Shown: positions 1-9,033, counted from the stretch's first letter. The stretch is 64,000 nt of DNA from Mycobacterium sp. IS-1742 (GCF_001500125.1 NZ_LQIV01000023.1:62001-126000); one strand, 5' to 3'. Notes: generated by a model from the letters alone, not told the origin. Translations and numbers: made by a program.

Positions 1-1
1 G

Positions 2-1066
2 TGGGAGAAGTCGCCGATCTTCTCGGGACTGAACACCAACAAGAAGGGGCTCACCCTCGACCTGCACACCCCGCGCGGACGCGAACTGCTCAACCGGCTG
101 ATCGAGACCTCCGACGTGGTGGTCGAGAACTTCACGCCGAGGGTGCTCGACCACCTCGGCCTCGACTTCGCCGCCGTGCAGGCGCTGCGCCCGGACACGA
201 TCATGCTGCGGATGCCCGGATTCGGGCTCGACGGACCGTGGCGGGACAACCCGGCGTTCGCCTACGTGATCGAGGCCGCGGCCGGAATCAGTTGGCTCAC
301 CGGCTATGCCGACCGCAATCCCAACGAACCGTACTCGGTGGGTGACCCCAACGCCGGGGTCCACGCGCTCAACGGTCTGCTGCTGGCGCTCGAACACCGG
401 CGCCGCACCGGACAGGGCGTGCTGGTCGAGGCGGCGATGGTGGACGCCGCGCTCAACGTCGCGGCCGAACAGGTCATCGAGTACAGCGCCTACGGTGCGC
501 TGCTTCAGCGCGCGGGCAACCGAGGCCCGACCGCGGCACCGCAGAACCTCTACCTCAGCAGCGACATCGACGAGTTCGGCCGTCTCGACAGCTGGGTCGC
601 GATCGCCGTCGCCACGGACGCGGAGTGGGATGCGCTGTGCGCGGCCATCGGCGCCGCCGACTGGGCCTCGGACCCCGCGCTCGCGACCCTGCACGGACGC
701 CGCGCCGCACACGACGAGATCGACGAACGCCTCGCGCAGTGGTGCGGGGAGCGCGGTGCCGACGAGATCGTCGAATGCCTGTGGCAGGCAGGCGTTCCGG
801 TGGCGAAGGTGCTGCAACCCCACCGGCAGACCGAACTGCCGCAGCTGGCGCATCGGGGATTCTTCGAAGAGGTCGACCACCCGGTGAACCGGCCGACGCC
901 GCACAGTTCGCTGCCGTTCCGCCTGTTGGCCGGGCCGCAACGCTTCCACCGCCACCCGGCGCCCCTGCTCGGGCAGCACACCGAGGAACTCCTCGCCGAA
1001 CTCGGTCTGACCGCGGACGAGATCGCCCAACTCGCCGCCGACAAGGTGATCGGCCACACGGTCTGA
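2..1066 (+). CDS. CaiB/BaiF family (class III) CoA-transferase, 5' end outside window
   Basis: The reading frame is open from base 2, so the start lies upstream; 354 residues are visible, close to the usual 380-420. Class III CoA-transferases move CoA between carboxylic acids. The family block DVVVENFTPRVLDHLGL is present near the visible N-terminus, and a GDPNAGVHALNG stretch probably carries the catalytic Asp. The gene is followed within 4 bases by an SDR in the same orientation, which suggests a CoA-thioester degradation operon. The substrate cannot be told. A second paralogue lies at 21572-22843. Confidence 0.9.
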   Translation, partial: WEKSPIFSGLNTNKKGLTLDLHTPRGRELLNRLIETSDVVVENFTPRVLDHLGLDFAAVQALRPDTIMLRMPGFGLDGPWRDNPAFAYVIEAAAGISWLTGYADRNPNEPYSVGDPNAGVHALNGLLLALEHRRRTGQGVLVEAAMVDAALNVAAEQVIEYSAYGALLQRAGNRGPTAAPQNLYLSSDIDEFGRLDSWVAIAVATDAEWDALCAAIGAADWASDPALATLHGRRAAHDEIDERLAQWCGERGADEIVECLWQAGVPVAKVLQPHRQTELPQLAHRGFFEEVDHPVNRPTPHSSLPFRLLAGPQRFHRHPAPLLGQHTEELLAELGLTADEIAQLAADKVIGHTV

Positions 1067-1070
1067 CTGG

Positions 1071-1889
1071 TTGACTGACGCCATGGCCATCGACCCGTCC
1101 GGCATCCTGCTCACCGACCGTGTCGCCGTCGTCACCGGCGGCGGCACCGGTATCGGCCTCGGCATCGCCGCGGGCCTGGCGGCGTTCGGCGCCCGGGTGG
1201 CGATCTGGGAGCGCGACGCCGACCGCTGCGCGGCGGCCGCCGAATCTGTCGGCGGACTCGGCATCGTCACCGACGTTCGCGACGGCGACCAGGTGACGGC
1301 GGCCCTCGACCGCACCGCCGCCGAACTGGGCACCGTGACCATCCTCGTCAACAACGCGGGCGGCACGTTCTCCTCGCCCCTGCTGGAGACGAGCGAAAAC
1401 GCCTGGGACGCACTGTACAAGGCGAATCTGCGCCACGTCCTGCTGTGTACGCAGCGGGTCGCGCGGAAGATGGTCGCCGCCGAGGTCGGCGGCAGCGTCA
1501 TCACCGTGACGTCGATCGAAGGTGTCCGTGCCGCACCGGGTTACGCGGCGTACGCGGCCGCCAAGGCCGGCGTCATCAACTACACGCAGACGGCCGCATT
1601 CGAGCTCGCGCCGCACGGGATCCGGGTCAACGCGCTGGCACCCGACGTCATCGTCACCGAGGGACTGATCGCGCTGTCACCCGACGGCCTGCCCGCGGGC
1701 ATCGGTGACGCGATACCCATGGGACGGCCCGGCACCGTCGACGAGATCGCCGGGGCGGCGGTGTTCCTGGCGTCCGACCTGGCCGGATACATCACCGGTC
1801 AGACCCTGCACGTCGACGGCGGCACCCACGCGGCAGGCGGCTGGTACCGGCACCCGCAGACGGGGGCGCCCACCCTTGGGCCGGGTTAG
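1071..1889 (+). CDS. Short-chain dehydrogenase/reductase (SDR)
   Basis: Classical SDR of 272 residues with the nucleotide-binding motif VTGGGTGIGLG near residues 21-31, the NNAGG motif, a YAAAK active-site motif with a Ser in VTSIEG before it, and the C-terminal ITGQTLHVDGG typical of FabG-like enzymes. It should oxidise or reduce a hydroxyl/keto group with NAD(P). The start is TTG at 1071 or ATG at 1083 (in frame, four codons later); neither has a clear Shine-Dalgarno sequence. It follows the CoA-transferase by 4 bases. Its stop overlaps the stop of the convergent epimerase gene. Confidence 0.88.
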   Translation: MTDAMAIDPSGILLTDRVAVVTGGGTGIGLGIAAGLAAFGARVAIWERDADRCAAAAESVGGLGIVTDVRDGDQVTAALDRTAAELGTVTILVNNAGGTFSSPLLETSENAWDALYKANLRHVLLCTQRVARKMVAAEVGGSVITVTSIEGVRAAPGYAAYAAAKAGVINYTQTAAFELAPHGIRVNALAPDVIVTEGLIALSPDGLPAGIGDAIPMGRPGTVDEIAGAAVFLASDLAGYITGQTLHVDGGTHAAGGWYRHPQTGAPTLGPG

Positions 1890-2953
1890 CCGTTCCGGTC
1901 GAGCCCCGGTTCTCCGAGCCGGGAGCGGATCGCGGCCCACGGGTCGGCGTACTTCCCCGGCATGTTCCGGTACGCGGACTGGCGGGCGACGAAGATCCGC
2001 GCCAGCGGTGCGAGCAGCTGTATCGGATAGCGCAGCACCCCCACCTGAGCGCGCATCTCGGCGATCATGTCGGGCCACGAATGATGTTGGAACTGCAAGG
2101 CTTCCTGCGCCCGGGCGGTGTCCATCCAGTCGGTGATGAACCAGGCGTCGTCGCGGTCGGGGTCCCCGGGACGGCCGGGCGGCAGCGCTCCGGCCAACCC
2201 GCGGGCGCCCGCGAGTGCCGCCCCGACCTCGCCCTGGCGGATCTTGTGGGTGTCGTCCCCGGCGATGAGCAGGATCTCGCCCACGACGTCGGCGGTGGTG
2301 GCCGCGGCGAACGCCCACGCGACGTCGCGCACGTCGACGCTGTGGAGCCGGCCGTCGGTCGGCAGTGCGCTCTCGAAGAACAGCGCGTCGGTGGTGAGGG
2401 GCATGGCCTTCGGGTCGACGCTGAGCACGCCGCCGAGGCGCAACACCACCCACTGCAGGCTCGACGCGCGCACGATCTCCTCGGCTTCGAGCTTGTGCCC
2501 GCCGTACAGTTCGGTCGGCGTCGGCGGGGTGTCCGCGGTCACCGGGCCGGTGTGCCGGTGCGGGTTGCGGGCGCCGTACACCGCGTTGCTCGAGGCCTGT
2601 ACGAAGCGCGGCGGCTGCGGCAGCGCCTCGGCCGCCCGCACCAGCGTTGCCGTGGCGTCCACGTTGACCTTCCGGGCCACCTTCGGGTTGCGGTAGATCG
2701 GCGGGGGGATCACGGCGGCGAGGTGGATGATCGCGGCGGGAGCCACCTCGGTGAGGAGCTGGTCGACCTGAGCGGCATCGGTGAGGTCCGCCCAGCGCGC
2801 CTCGGCGCCGCCGGGCAGCGACGCGGCGGCCTTGCGGGTGGCATCCGTTCCGAGGTCGGTCGCGACCACACGCCGGCCGAGTTCGGCCAGCCGGCGCACC
2901 GTTTGCGAACCGACCAGACCGAAACCGCCGGTTACGAGCACTGCGTCTGACAT
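1886..2953 (-). CDS. NAD-dependent epimerase/dehydratase family protein
   Basis: Extended SDR of 355 residues. It opens with the Rossmann motif VTGGFGLVGSQTV and carries the YGGHK catalytic Tyr-Lys pair. The family includes sugar epimerases, 3-beta-hydroxysteroid dehydrogenases and reductases. An AGGAGA ribosome site sits about 4 bases upstream of the ATG at 2953. It diverges from the acyltransferase at 3062; the 108-base gap holds both promoters. A second epimerase-type gene is at 37052-37984. Exact substrate unknown. Confidence 0.85.
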   Translation of the reverse strand: MSDAVLVTGGFGLVGSQTVRRLAELGRRVVATDLGTDATRKAAASLPGGAEARWADLTDAAQVDQLLTEVAPAAIIHLAAVIPPPIYRNPKVARKVNVDATATLVRAAEALPQPPRFVQASSNAVYGARNPHRHTGPVTADTPPTPTELYGGHKLEAEEIVRASSLQWVVLRLGGVLSVDPKAMPLTTDALFFESALPTDGRLHSVDVRDVAWAFAAATTADVVGEILLIAGDDTHKIRQGEVGAALAGARGLAGALPPGRPGDPDRDDAWFITDWMDTARAQEALQFQHHSWPDMIAEMRAQVGVLRYPIQLLAPLARIFVARQSAYRNMPGKYADPWAAIRSRLGEPGLDRNG

Positions 2954-3061
2954 TGTTCTCCTACGAGGTCGTCACGCAGAACGGGTGATTATGGTGTTCT
3001 CCTTTAGCGAGAGTAACGTATTCGCTGATCCGGCCGGATCGCCAGCCGTCAGGGGGAGCCG

Positions 3062-3892
3062 ATGAGCGACGAAGATCGAGGCGAGGGCAAGCGGGTGCCG
3101 CCCGACCGCCCGGAGGTCGCGAAGTGGGATCCGGAGTTCACCGCCGCGATCGCCAAGACCGTCGGCGCCGCGATCAGACGCTACTTCCGCTCGGAGGTCC
3201 GCGGTCTGGACGCGATGCCGTCCGCAGGCGGCGCGCTCGTGGTGTCGAACCACTCCGGGGGCATGCTCACACCCGACGTCCTGATCTTCGCCCCGGCCTT
3301 CTATGGGGAATTCGGATATGACCGGCCGGTGTACACGCTGGCGCACTACGGTGTGTTCGTTCCCCCGCTGGGCAGTCTGCTGCGCCGCGCGGGGGTGATC
3401 GAGGCCAGCCGCGAGAACGCGGGCAACGCGCTGCGCTCGGGTGCGGTGGTGCTGGTGTTCCCCGGTGGCGACTACGACTCCTACCGGCCCACGTTCTCCG
3501 AGAACAGGATCGACTTCGCCGGCCGGACCGGCTATGTCCGCACCGCGATCGAGGCCGGTGTGCCGATCGTGCCGATGGTGTCGATCGGCGGGCAGGAGAC
3601 CCAGTTCTTCCTCGCCCGTGGTGACTCGCTGGCCCGCAGGCTGGGGCTCAAGAAGGTCCGCATGGAGATCCTGCCGGTCAGCATCGGCTTCCCGTTCGGG
3701 CTGTCGGCGATCTTCCCGCCCAACCTGCCGCTACCGTCGAAGGTCGTGACCAGGGTGCTCGAACCGATCGACATCGCCGCACAGTTCGGCGAGGATCCGG
3801 ACGTCAAGGAGGTCGACGCACACGTGCGCAGGGTGATGCAGGAGGCGCTCGACGAGCTCGCGCGCGAACGCCGATTCCCGGTGATCGGATGA
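3062..3892 (+). CDS. PlsC-like lysophospholipid/glycerolipid acyltransferase
   Basis: Protein of 276 residues with acyltransferase motif I as NHSGGMLTPD (the His-Asp pair slightly wider apart than the textbook NHxxxxD) and motif III FPGGDYD. This family transfers acyl groups to glycerol-phosphate or related acceptors at the membrane. GGGGAG lies just before the ATG. The stop overlaps the start of the acyl-CoA ligase (GATGAG junction), so the two are probably translated together: ligase activates fatty acid, acyltransferase uses it. The WS/DGAT gene next door fits a neutral-lipid role. Confidence 0.85.
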   Translation: MSDEDRGEGKRVPPDRPEVAKWDPEFTAAIAKTVGAAIRRYFRSEVRGLDAMPSAGGALVVSNHSGGMLTPDVLIFAPAFYGEFGYDRPVYTLAHYGVFVPPLGSLLRRAGVIEASRENAGNALRSGAVVLVFPGGDYDSYRPTFSENRIDFAGRTGYVRTAIEAGVPIVPMVSIGGQETQFFLARGDSLARRLGLKKVRMEILPVSIGFPFGLSAIFPPNLPLPSKVVTRVLEPIDIAAQFGEDPDVKEVDAHVRRVMQEALDELARERRFPVIG

Positions 3893-5532
3893 GCCCGGCA
3901 TTGGGGGGCGCCGCGGCCAGAGTGGCCGGGAGCCTGGGGCTGATGCAGACGCTGTGGCGCTCCCGCCTCATCGCCCCGATGCGTCCGGACCGCTACCTGA
4001 AGATGGGCGCGGCCGTGCGCCGGGTCGGGGTGACCGCGACGGTCGGATTCGCCACCGCTGCGCAGCGCTGCCCAGACCGGCCCGGGCTGATCGACGAACG
4101 CGGCGTGTTGACCTTCAAGGAACTCGACGACGCCTCGGATGCGCTCGCCGCGGCGCTGCAGGGCCTGCCCGGCGGTACTCCGGGCACCGTCGCGATCATG
4201 TGCCGCAACCACCGCGGGTTCGTCGAGGCCCTGCTGGCCGCCAACCGCATCGGCGCGAACGCGCTGCTGCTGAACACCTCCTTCGCCGGACCGGCGCTGG
4301 CCGAGGTGGCCCAGCGCGAGGGCGCCGACGTCGTGATCTACGACGAGGAGTTCGGCGAGATCGTCGACCGCGCCCTGGCCGATCTGCCCGACGCCGTCCG
4401 CATCGTCGCCTGGACCGACAGGCCCGGCGGCGCCGAGACCACCGTGGACGGTCTGATCGACGCGCACCGGGGGCGGCGCCCCCGGCCCGCCGAACGCCGC
4501 AGCGAGATCATCCTGCTGACCTCGGGCACCACCGGAACCCCCAAGGGCGCCAAGCGTTCCGCGGGCAGCGGTGGTGCGGGCGACCTCAAGGCCGTGCTGG
4601 ACCGGACGCCGTGGCGCGCCGAGGAGACGACCGTCATCGTCGCGCCGATGTTCCACGCCTGGGGGTTCTCGCAGCTGTTGTTCGCCGGACTGCTGGCGTG
4701 CACGATCGTCACCCGCCGCCGCTTCGACCCGGAGGCCACGCTGGCGCTGGTCGACGAGCACCGGGCCACCGGGCTGATCGTGGTGCCGGTGATGTTCGAC
4801 CGCATCATGGACCTGCCCGACGAGGTGCGTGCCCGCTACAGCGGCCGGTCGCTGCGGTTCGCCGCCGCCTCCGGCTCGCGGATGCGGCCCGACGTCGTCA
4901 CCGCGTTCATGGACCAGTTCGGTGACGTCATCTACAACAACTACAACGCCACCGAGGCCGGCATGATCGCCACCGCGACACCCGCCGACCTGCGTGCCGC
5001 ACCCGACACCGCGGGCACGGCCGCCGACGGCACCGAGATCCGCATCTTCGACCCCGAGTTCCGCCAGCTGCCCCCCGGCGAGACCGGCAGCATCTTCGTC
5101 CGCAGCGGCACGCTGTTCGACGGGTACACCTCCGGCTCGACGAAGGACTTCCACGACGGCTTCATGTCCTCGGGGGACGTCGGCTACCTCGACGAGAACG
5201 GCCGGTTGTTCGTGGTCGGCCGCGACGACGAGATGATCGTCTCCGGTGGGGAGAACGTCTACCCGATCGAGGTCGAGAAGACCCTCGCCGCGCACCCCGG
5301 GGTCGCCGAGGCCGAGGTGCTCGGGGTGGACGACGAGAAGTACGGCCAGCGCCTCGCCGCGTTCGTGGTGCCCGCTGCGGGAGCGTCGGTCACCGCCGAG
5401 GAGCTCAAGGAACACGTCCGCGACAACCTCGCGAATTACAAGGTTCCGCGCGACATCGTGATCCTCGACGAACTACCCCGCGGCGGCACCGGCAAGGTGC
5501 TGCGCAACGAATTGCGCGCGCACCTCGACTAA
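3889..5532 (+). CDS. Long-chain acyl-CoA ligase (FadD12-like, AMP-binding)
   Basis: ANL-superfamily ligase of 547 residues. It shows the AMP-binding loop LLTSGTTGTPKGAKR near residue 205, a NNYNATEAG A5-type motif, the hinge region GRDDEMIVSGGENVYPIE, and a C-terminal PRGGTGKVLR with the adenylation Lys. It activates a carboxylic acid to its CoA thioester using ATP. The N-terminal 45 residues before the AMP-binding domain resemble those of mycobacterial FadD12-type proteins. It overlaps the preceding acyltransferase by 4 bases and ends tail-to-tail with the WS/DGAT gene (stops overlap in CTAA). Confidence 0.9.
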   Translation: MSPALGGAAARVAGSLGLMQTLWRSRLIAPMRPDRYLKMGAAVRRVGVTATVGFATAAQRCPDRPGLIDERGVLTFKELDDASDALAAALQGLPGGTPGTVAIMCRNHRGFVEALLAANRIGANALLLNTSFAGPALAEVAQREGADVVIYDEEFGEIVDRALADLPDAVRIVAWTDRPGGAETTVDGLIDAHRGRRPRPAERRSEIILLTSGTTGTPKGAKRSAGSGGAGDLKAVLDRTPWRAEETTVIVAPMFHAWGFSQLLFAGLLACTIVTRRRFDPEATLALVDEHRATGLIVVPVMFDRIMDLPDEVRARYSGRSLRFAAASGSRMRPDVVTAFMDQFGDVIYNNYNATEAGMIATATPADLRAAPDTAGTAADGTEIRIFDPEFRQLPPGETGSIFVRSGTLFDGYTSGSTKDFHDGFMSSGDVGYLDENGRLFVVGRDDEMIVSGGENVYPIEVEKTLAAHPGVAEAEVLGVDDEKYGQRLAAFVVPAAGASVTAEELKEHVRDNLANYKVPRDIVILDELPRGGTGKVLRNELRAHLD

Positions 5533-6980
5533 CCGACGGCGGCGGCCGGTGCCATCGCGGTGTCGATCGCGCGCAGTTCCGCGGGCAGCCCCGCGGCCCG
5601 GCGGATCTCGACGAGCGCATGCACCATCGCGTCGGTCGCCTCGTGGATATCGCGGAAGGTCTGGTCGTCGGAGAGCACCGAGATGTCGACCTGGTCGACG
5701 TAGCTCCACACCGTCATGTTGAAGGCGCTCGCCGCGGAAAGCACACCGACGGAATAGATCTCGGTGACGTCGGCGCCGCCGATGTGTCCCCGCTCGCGGG
5801 GGCCGGGCACGCTCGACACCGCGACGTTCATGATGCGGTTGTGCGCGGCGTGCTGGGACTGCCAGCGGAACGCGGTGGGCGCGACGGGCGGCGGCAGGTA
5901 CTCCATCATCCGGCCCTGCAACCGCGGGCCCATCAGATCGTGAACTTCTTTGGCGCGCTTGGTGGCCAGTGCGGTCAACCGGACCCGCCGCAACGGGTCG
6001 TCGATGTGGACGGGAAGCGACACCGCCAGCCCGCTGATCTCGTTGCCGGTCACCCGGTCGGGGGAGCGGTCGGTCGCCACGGGCACCGAGGCCAGCAGGG
6101 GGCGGTCGGCGCGACCGTCGTAGCGCAGCAGCAATTCGCGCAACCCGCCGGCGCTCACCGACAGCACCAGATCGTTGAAGGTGACGCCGAGGTGTTTGGC
6201 GGTCTCCTTGATGTCCGCCAGCGCCACCGAGGCAGTGGCGAAGGTCCGTCCTGGCGACACCACGTGATTGAGGAACGTCGGCGGCGTCCGGAACATCTTC
6301 GCCATGTCGTCGGCCCCGCCGCGTTGATCGCGCGTCCGTCGCCGGACCCGGACCGCTCCGCGCACCGCCTGGCCCACCAGGCCGGGGAACTCGACCGCCT
6401 TCTGCACGTGGTCCCGGCTGGCCTCGGCGAACAACTGCGACTTCGTCGGGGGCTGACAGGTGGTGTAGTCGTCGCGTTCGGGGGTGACCTCGCCGGCCAG
6501 ATCCATCAGCCGCGCAAGCAGGTTCGCCGACGCGACCCCGTCCGCCAGGGTGTGGTGCACCTTGCCGATCAACGCGAACCGGTTGTCGGCCATGCCTTCT
6601 GCGAAGTAGAACTCCCACAGCGGCCGGTCCCGGTCCAGCGGGGTGCTGGCGATCTGCCCGATGACCTCATCGAGTTCCCGGCGACCGCCCGGGGCGGGCA
6701 CCGACACCGTGCGAACGTGGTAGTCCAGATCGACGTCGCAGTTCTCCTGCCACATCGGGTGGTGGAAGCGCAGCGGGATGTCGACCAATCGGTAGCGCAG
6801 CGGTTCGAGCAGGTGCAACCGGCGGGCGATGGTGCGCCGGAACACCGCGAAGGAATACGGACTGCCGTGGGTGGCGTCGTAGGACGTGGCGTCGATGATC
6901 GCCACCTTCAGGGTGTGCGTGTGCAGGTTGGGTGTCTCGCTGTACAGCAGCATCGCGTCCATGCCGTTGAGCCGCTTCAC
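5529..6980 (-). CDS. Wax ester synthase/diacylglycerol acyltransferase (WS/DGAT, Tgs family)
   Basis: The predicted protein of 483 residues begins VKRLNGMDAMLLYSETP, the usual WS/DGAT N-terminus. It has the catalytic HHxxxDG motif as HHTLADG near residue 135 and later a family-type PLxxxVPVATD-like segment. It esterifies acyl-CoA onto diacylglycerol or fatty alcohols, building storage lipid. I chose GTG at 6980 because a GGAGGTG ribosome site precedes it; longer open frame to 7043 looks non-coding. It lies downstream of the mycofactocin-type SDR on the same strand, separated by a strong hairpin. Confidence 0.92.
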   Translation of the reverse strand: MKRLNGMDAMLLYSETPNLHTHTLKVAIIDATSYDATHGSPYSFAVFRRTIARRLHLLEPLRYRLVDIPLRFHHPMWQENCDVDLDYHVRTVSVPAPGGRRELDEVIGQIASTPLDRDRPLWEFYFAEGMADNRFALIGKVHHTLADGVASANLLARLMDLAGEVTPERDDYTTCQPPTKSQLFAEASRDHVQKAVEFPGLVGQAVRGAVRVRRRTRDQRGGADDMAKMFRTPPTFLNHVVSPGRTFATASVALADIKETAKHLGVTFNDLVLSVSAGGLRELLLRYDGRADRPLLASVPVATDRSPDRVTGNEISGLAVSLPVHIDDPLRRVRLTALATKRAKEVHDLMGPRLQGRMMEYLPPPVAPTAFRWQSQHAAHNRIMNVAVSSVPGPRERGHIGGADVTEIYSVGVLSAASAFNMTVWSYVDQVDISVLSDDQTFRDIHEATDAMVHALVEIRRAAGLPAELRAIDTAMAPAAAVG

Positions 6981-7102
6981 GCCGCACCTCCGTCCTCGCC
7001 CGCCCGATAAAGAGGATCCCCGCGATCGCGCGAATCCATGCAACCACCCTGGCGCGGTGGCTACGCCGGTTTTGCCGGAATGGACACCCCGAGACCCGAA
7101 CG

Positions 7103-7141
7103 CGAACCGGGGACCTCGCGCATGGCGAGGTCCCCGGTTCG
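7103..7141 (-). terminator. Perfect 17-bp hairpin after the mycofactocin-type SDR
   Basis: Arms at 7103-7119 and 7125-7141 are exact reverse complements around the 5-base loop GCATG. It begins 11 bases past the stop of the minus-strand SDR gene (7152) and has no T-run, as is common for mycobacterial hairpin terminators. It separates the SDR from the WS/DGAT gene. Confidence 0.75.
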
Positions 7142-7151
7142 TCGGGAGGTG

Positions 7152-7988
7152 TTACTTCAGGCAGCTGCCGCCGTCGACGGGCAGGGTGACACCGGTGATG
7201 TAGCGGGCCTCGTCGGAGGCGAGGAACAGCACCGCGTTCGCGATGTCCTCCGGTTCGACCCAGCCGATCGGCAGCGTGTGCATCATCTGGCCGACGACCT
7301 TCATGTCCTCGGGACCCGGGTTCTCCAGGTCGGGACGGAACAGCTTCATGGTGCCGTCGTTCATGAACAGCGGCGTGTTGACGTTGGTCGGATGCACCGA
7401 GTTGACGCGGATGTTCTGCGCGCCGAGCTCGACGGCGAATGTCCGCATCAGGCCCACCACACCGTGTTTGGCCGCGACGTAGTGGCCGGTGTGCGGGTAG
7501 GCCTTGAGGCCGCCGACCGAGCTGGTGAGGATGATCGAACCGCCGCGGCCGCCCGCGAGGATGTGCGGCACACCGGCCTTGACCGTCTTCCACACGCCGC
7601 CGAGGTTGACGTCGATCATGTCTTCCCAGTCGCCTTCACTGGTCTTGTCCAGCGTCTCACCGCCGTTGCCGATACCGGCATTGGCGACGATGATGTCCAG
7701 CCGGCCCAGCTGCTCGACACCGGAGTCGACGGCGGCTTTGAGCGCGTCGAAGTCGCGGGTGTCGACCTCGGCGGTGAAGATCCGGCGGTTGAGTCCCTTG
7801 ACCAGGTCCGCGGTCTCGGCGAGATCCTCGGGGGTCGAGAGCGGGATCCGGACGCTGTCAATCTGCTTGCAGATGTCGACGGCGATGATGTCGGCGCCCT
7901 CCTGCGCCAGCCGCACCGCGTGAGCCCGACCCTGCCCGCGGGCCGCACCCGTGATGAATGCGACTTTGCCTTCTACCCGTCCTGCCAT
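7152..7988 (-). CDS. Mycofactocin-coupled SDR family oxidoreductase
   Basis: SDR of 278 residues with the glycine motif FITGAARGQGRAHAV, an ANAGIGN motif and the YVAAK active site. The expanded segment after the second strand (VDICKQIDSVRIPLSTPEDL) matches the mycofactocin-dependent SDR subgroup, related to carveol dehydrogenases, in which NAD(H) stays bound and the redox peptide cofactor mycofactocin takes the electrons. ATG at 7988 is preferred (GAGGAA ribosome site) over an in-frame ATG at 8015. A perfect 8-bp-arm palindrome lies about 100 bases upstream, so the gene is probably repressor-controlled. Confidence 0.88.
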   Translation of the reverse strand: MAGRVEGKVAFITGAARGQGRAHAVRLAQEGADIIAVDICKQIDSVRIPLSTPEDLAETADLVKGLNRRIFTAEVDTRDFDALKAAVDSGVEQLGRLDIIVANAGIGNGGETLDKTSEGDWEDMIDVNLGGVWKTVKAGVPHILAGGRGGSIILTSSVGGLKAYPHTGHYVAAKHGVVGLMRTFAVELGAQNIRVNSVHPTNVNTPLFMNDGTMKLFRPDLENPGPEDMKVVGQMMHTLPIGWVEPEDIANAVLFLASDEARYITGVTLPVDGGSCLK

Positions 7989-8086
7989 CGGTTCCTCGAT
8001 TCCTCGTTCGGTCATGCGCTGTGCACCTGCTCAGCACCTTCCCATCGGCATTCAATTGTGTCAACGCCGCACTCGCCTCGGGCAAT

Positions 8087-8108
8087 TTCTACTATCCGCT
8101 TAGTAGAA
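8087..8108. promoter_or_regulatory. Candidate operator: 8-bp inverted repeat upstream of the mycofactocin-type SDR
   Basis: TTCTACTA (8087-8094) and TAGTAGAA (8101-8108) are exact reverse complements separated by TCCGCT. It lies between the SDR start at 7988 and the end of the TetR gene at 8192, both on the minus strand, so it is placed to control the SDR. Size and symmetry fit a TetR-family site. Which regulator binds is not known. Confidence 0.6.
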
Positions 8109-8191
8109 CGGCGTTTTCACGAGAATGCGCACCGGCCCAACCCTTCCGGGAAGGGCGCCGCCCGTACGTGAGTCGGTTCGCCGGCGGTGTG

Positions 8192-8845
8192 CTAGATCTT
8201 GGCGAATCCGTGCGCGACGAAGTCCCAGCACTCGTCGGCGGTGATCGGGTGGACGGAGCCGTCGTCGGCGCCGCCGCTGGACTGGGCGACGAACATGACG
8301 GTCTGCATGGTCATCGCGGCCATCCGCTTGGGGTTGATGCCCTCGCGCAGCTGCCCGGCGGCGCTGGCCTCCTCCATCAACTCGGCGAGCAGCACGAGCA
8401 GTGGGGCGTGTGCCACCTTCACCTCGGCCGGGTGGGAGACCAGAAGGCGGGGTGCGAAATCAGTGAAAAGCGGCCGTTTGGCAGCGGGATCCGGCCGTGA
8501 AGTCTCGAAAAGCAACTGAATCGCCACTTTGAGGCGTTCGATCGGATCGGTGTGGCTGGCGGTCGCCGCGCGGATCTGGTCGGCCGACCGGCTCAGCGCG
8601 TCCTCGAACAGGGCCAGCAGCAGCTCGTGCTTACCGTCGAATTGCAGATAGAAGCTGCGCAGCGACTGTCGCGACCGGTCGACGACCTCCTGGACGGTGA
8701 AGTCCGTGCTGCCCTTCTCGATGATGATCGCCTGAGCGGCGTCGAGGAAGCGCTGAACGCGCTGCGCGGCGCGCAGTTTGGCGGTCTTGATCGACCGCTC
8801 GACGGCCCGCTGCTTCCAGGCGGGCTCTTCGCTGGGTGTACTCAC
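8192..8845 (-). CDS. TetR-family transcriptional regulator
   Basis: Protein of 217 residues. The N-terminal helix-turn-helix spans roughly residues 20-65 (KGSTDFTVQEVVDRSRQSLR then SFYLQFDGKHELL). The C-terminal part is a ligand-binding domain. GTG at 8845 is the most likely start; the open frame reaches 8911 but the added residues look non-coding. It diverges from the acyl-CoA dehydrogenase at 9034; the 188-base gap holds palindromic sites it may bind. It likely senses an acyl-CoA or pathway intermediate. Confidence 0.88.
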   Translation of the reverse strand: MSTPSEEPAWKQRAVERSIKTAKLRAAQRVQRFLDAAQAIIIEKGSTDFTVQEVVDRSRQSLRSFYLQFDGKHELLLALFEDALSRSADQIRAATASHTDPIERLKVAIQLLFETSRPDPAAKRPLFTDFAPRLLVSHPAEVKVAHAPLLVLLAELMEEASAAGQLREGINPKRMAAMTMQTVMFVAQSSGGADDGSVHPITADECWDFVAHGFAKI

Positions 8846-8967
8846 CGGCAGCTCGTGGCCTGGCCGATTCGGGAGAACATGGATGAACTGTACCGGAGAA
8901 CGCCTGGGCATTGTGGTCCTGGCCCCCCTCGCGGCCCACGTGTCGGAGATTGTGCCTTCCTCATGAC

Positions 8968-8982
8968 GAGAATAGTATTCTC
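8968..8982. promoter_or_regulatory. Candidate operator GAGAATAGTATTCTC
   Basis: Fifteen-base palindrome with exact 7-base arms around one central base, between the divergent TetR (8845) and acyl-CoA dehydrogenase (9034). It is related to GAGAATCAGGTTCTC at 18024 and GAGAATCACGTTCTC at 57178, sharing 11 of 15 positions with the latter. Confidence 0.65.
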
Positions 8983-8995
8983 AGATTACGCATTA

Positions 8996-9009
8996 GAGAA
9001 GCGTTTCTC
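8996..9009. promoter_or_regulatory. Second GAGAA/TTCTC dyad upstream of acyl-CoA dehydrogenase
   Basis: GAGAAGCGTTTCTC has exact 5-base GAGAA/TTCTC arms around GCGT. It lies 14 bases after the first palindrome and 25 bases before the GTG start of the dehydrogenase. It may be a second half of the same control region. Confidence 0.45.
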
Positions 9010-9033
9010 CAGAGAGTGGACCCCGGGAGTGCC

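Noticed and set aside
3001..3030. AGCGA...TCGCT dyad in the 2953/3062 divergent gap
   Set aside because: Five-base arms with an 11-base asymmetric spacer; too weak to list as an operator.
3532..5415. A 627-codon antisense open frame over the acyl-CoA ligase
   Set aside because: Composition typical of shadows; the ligase has all expected motifs.
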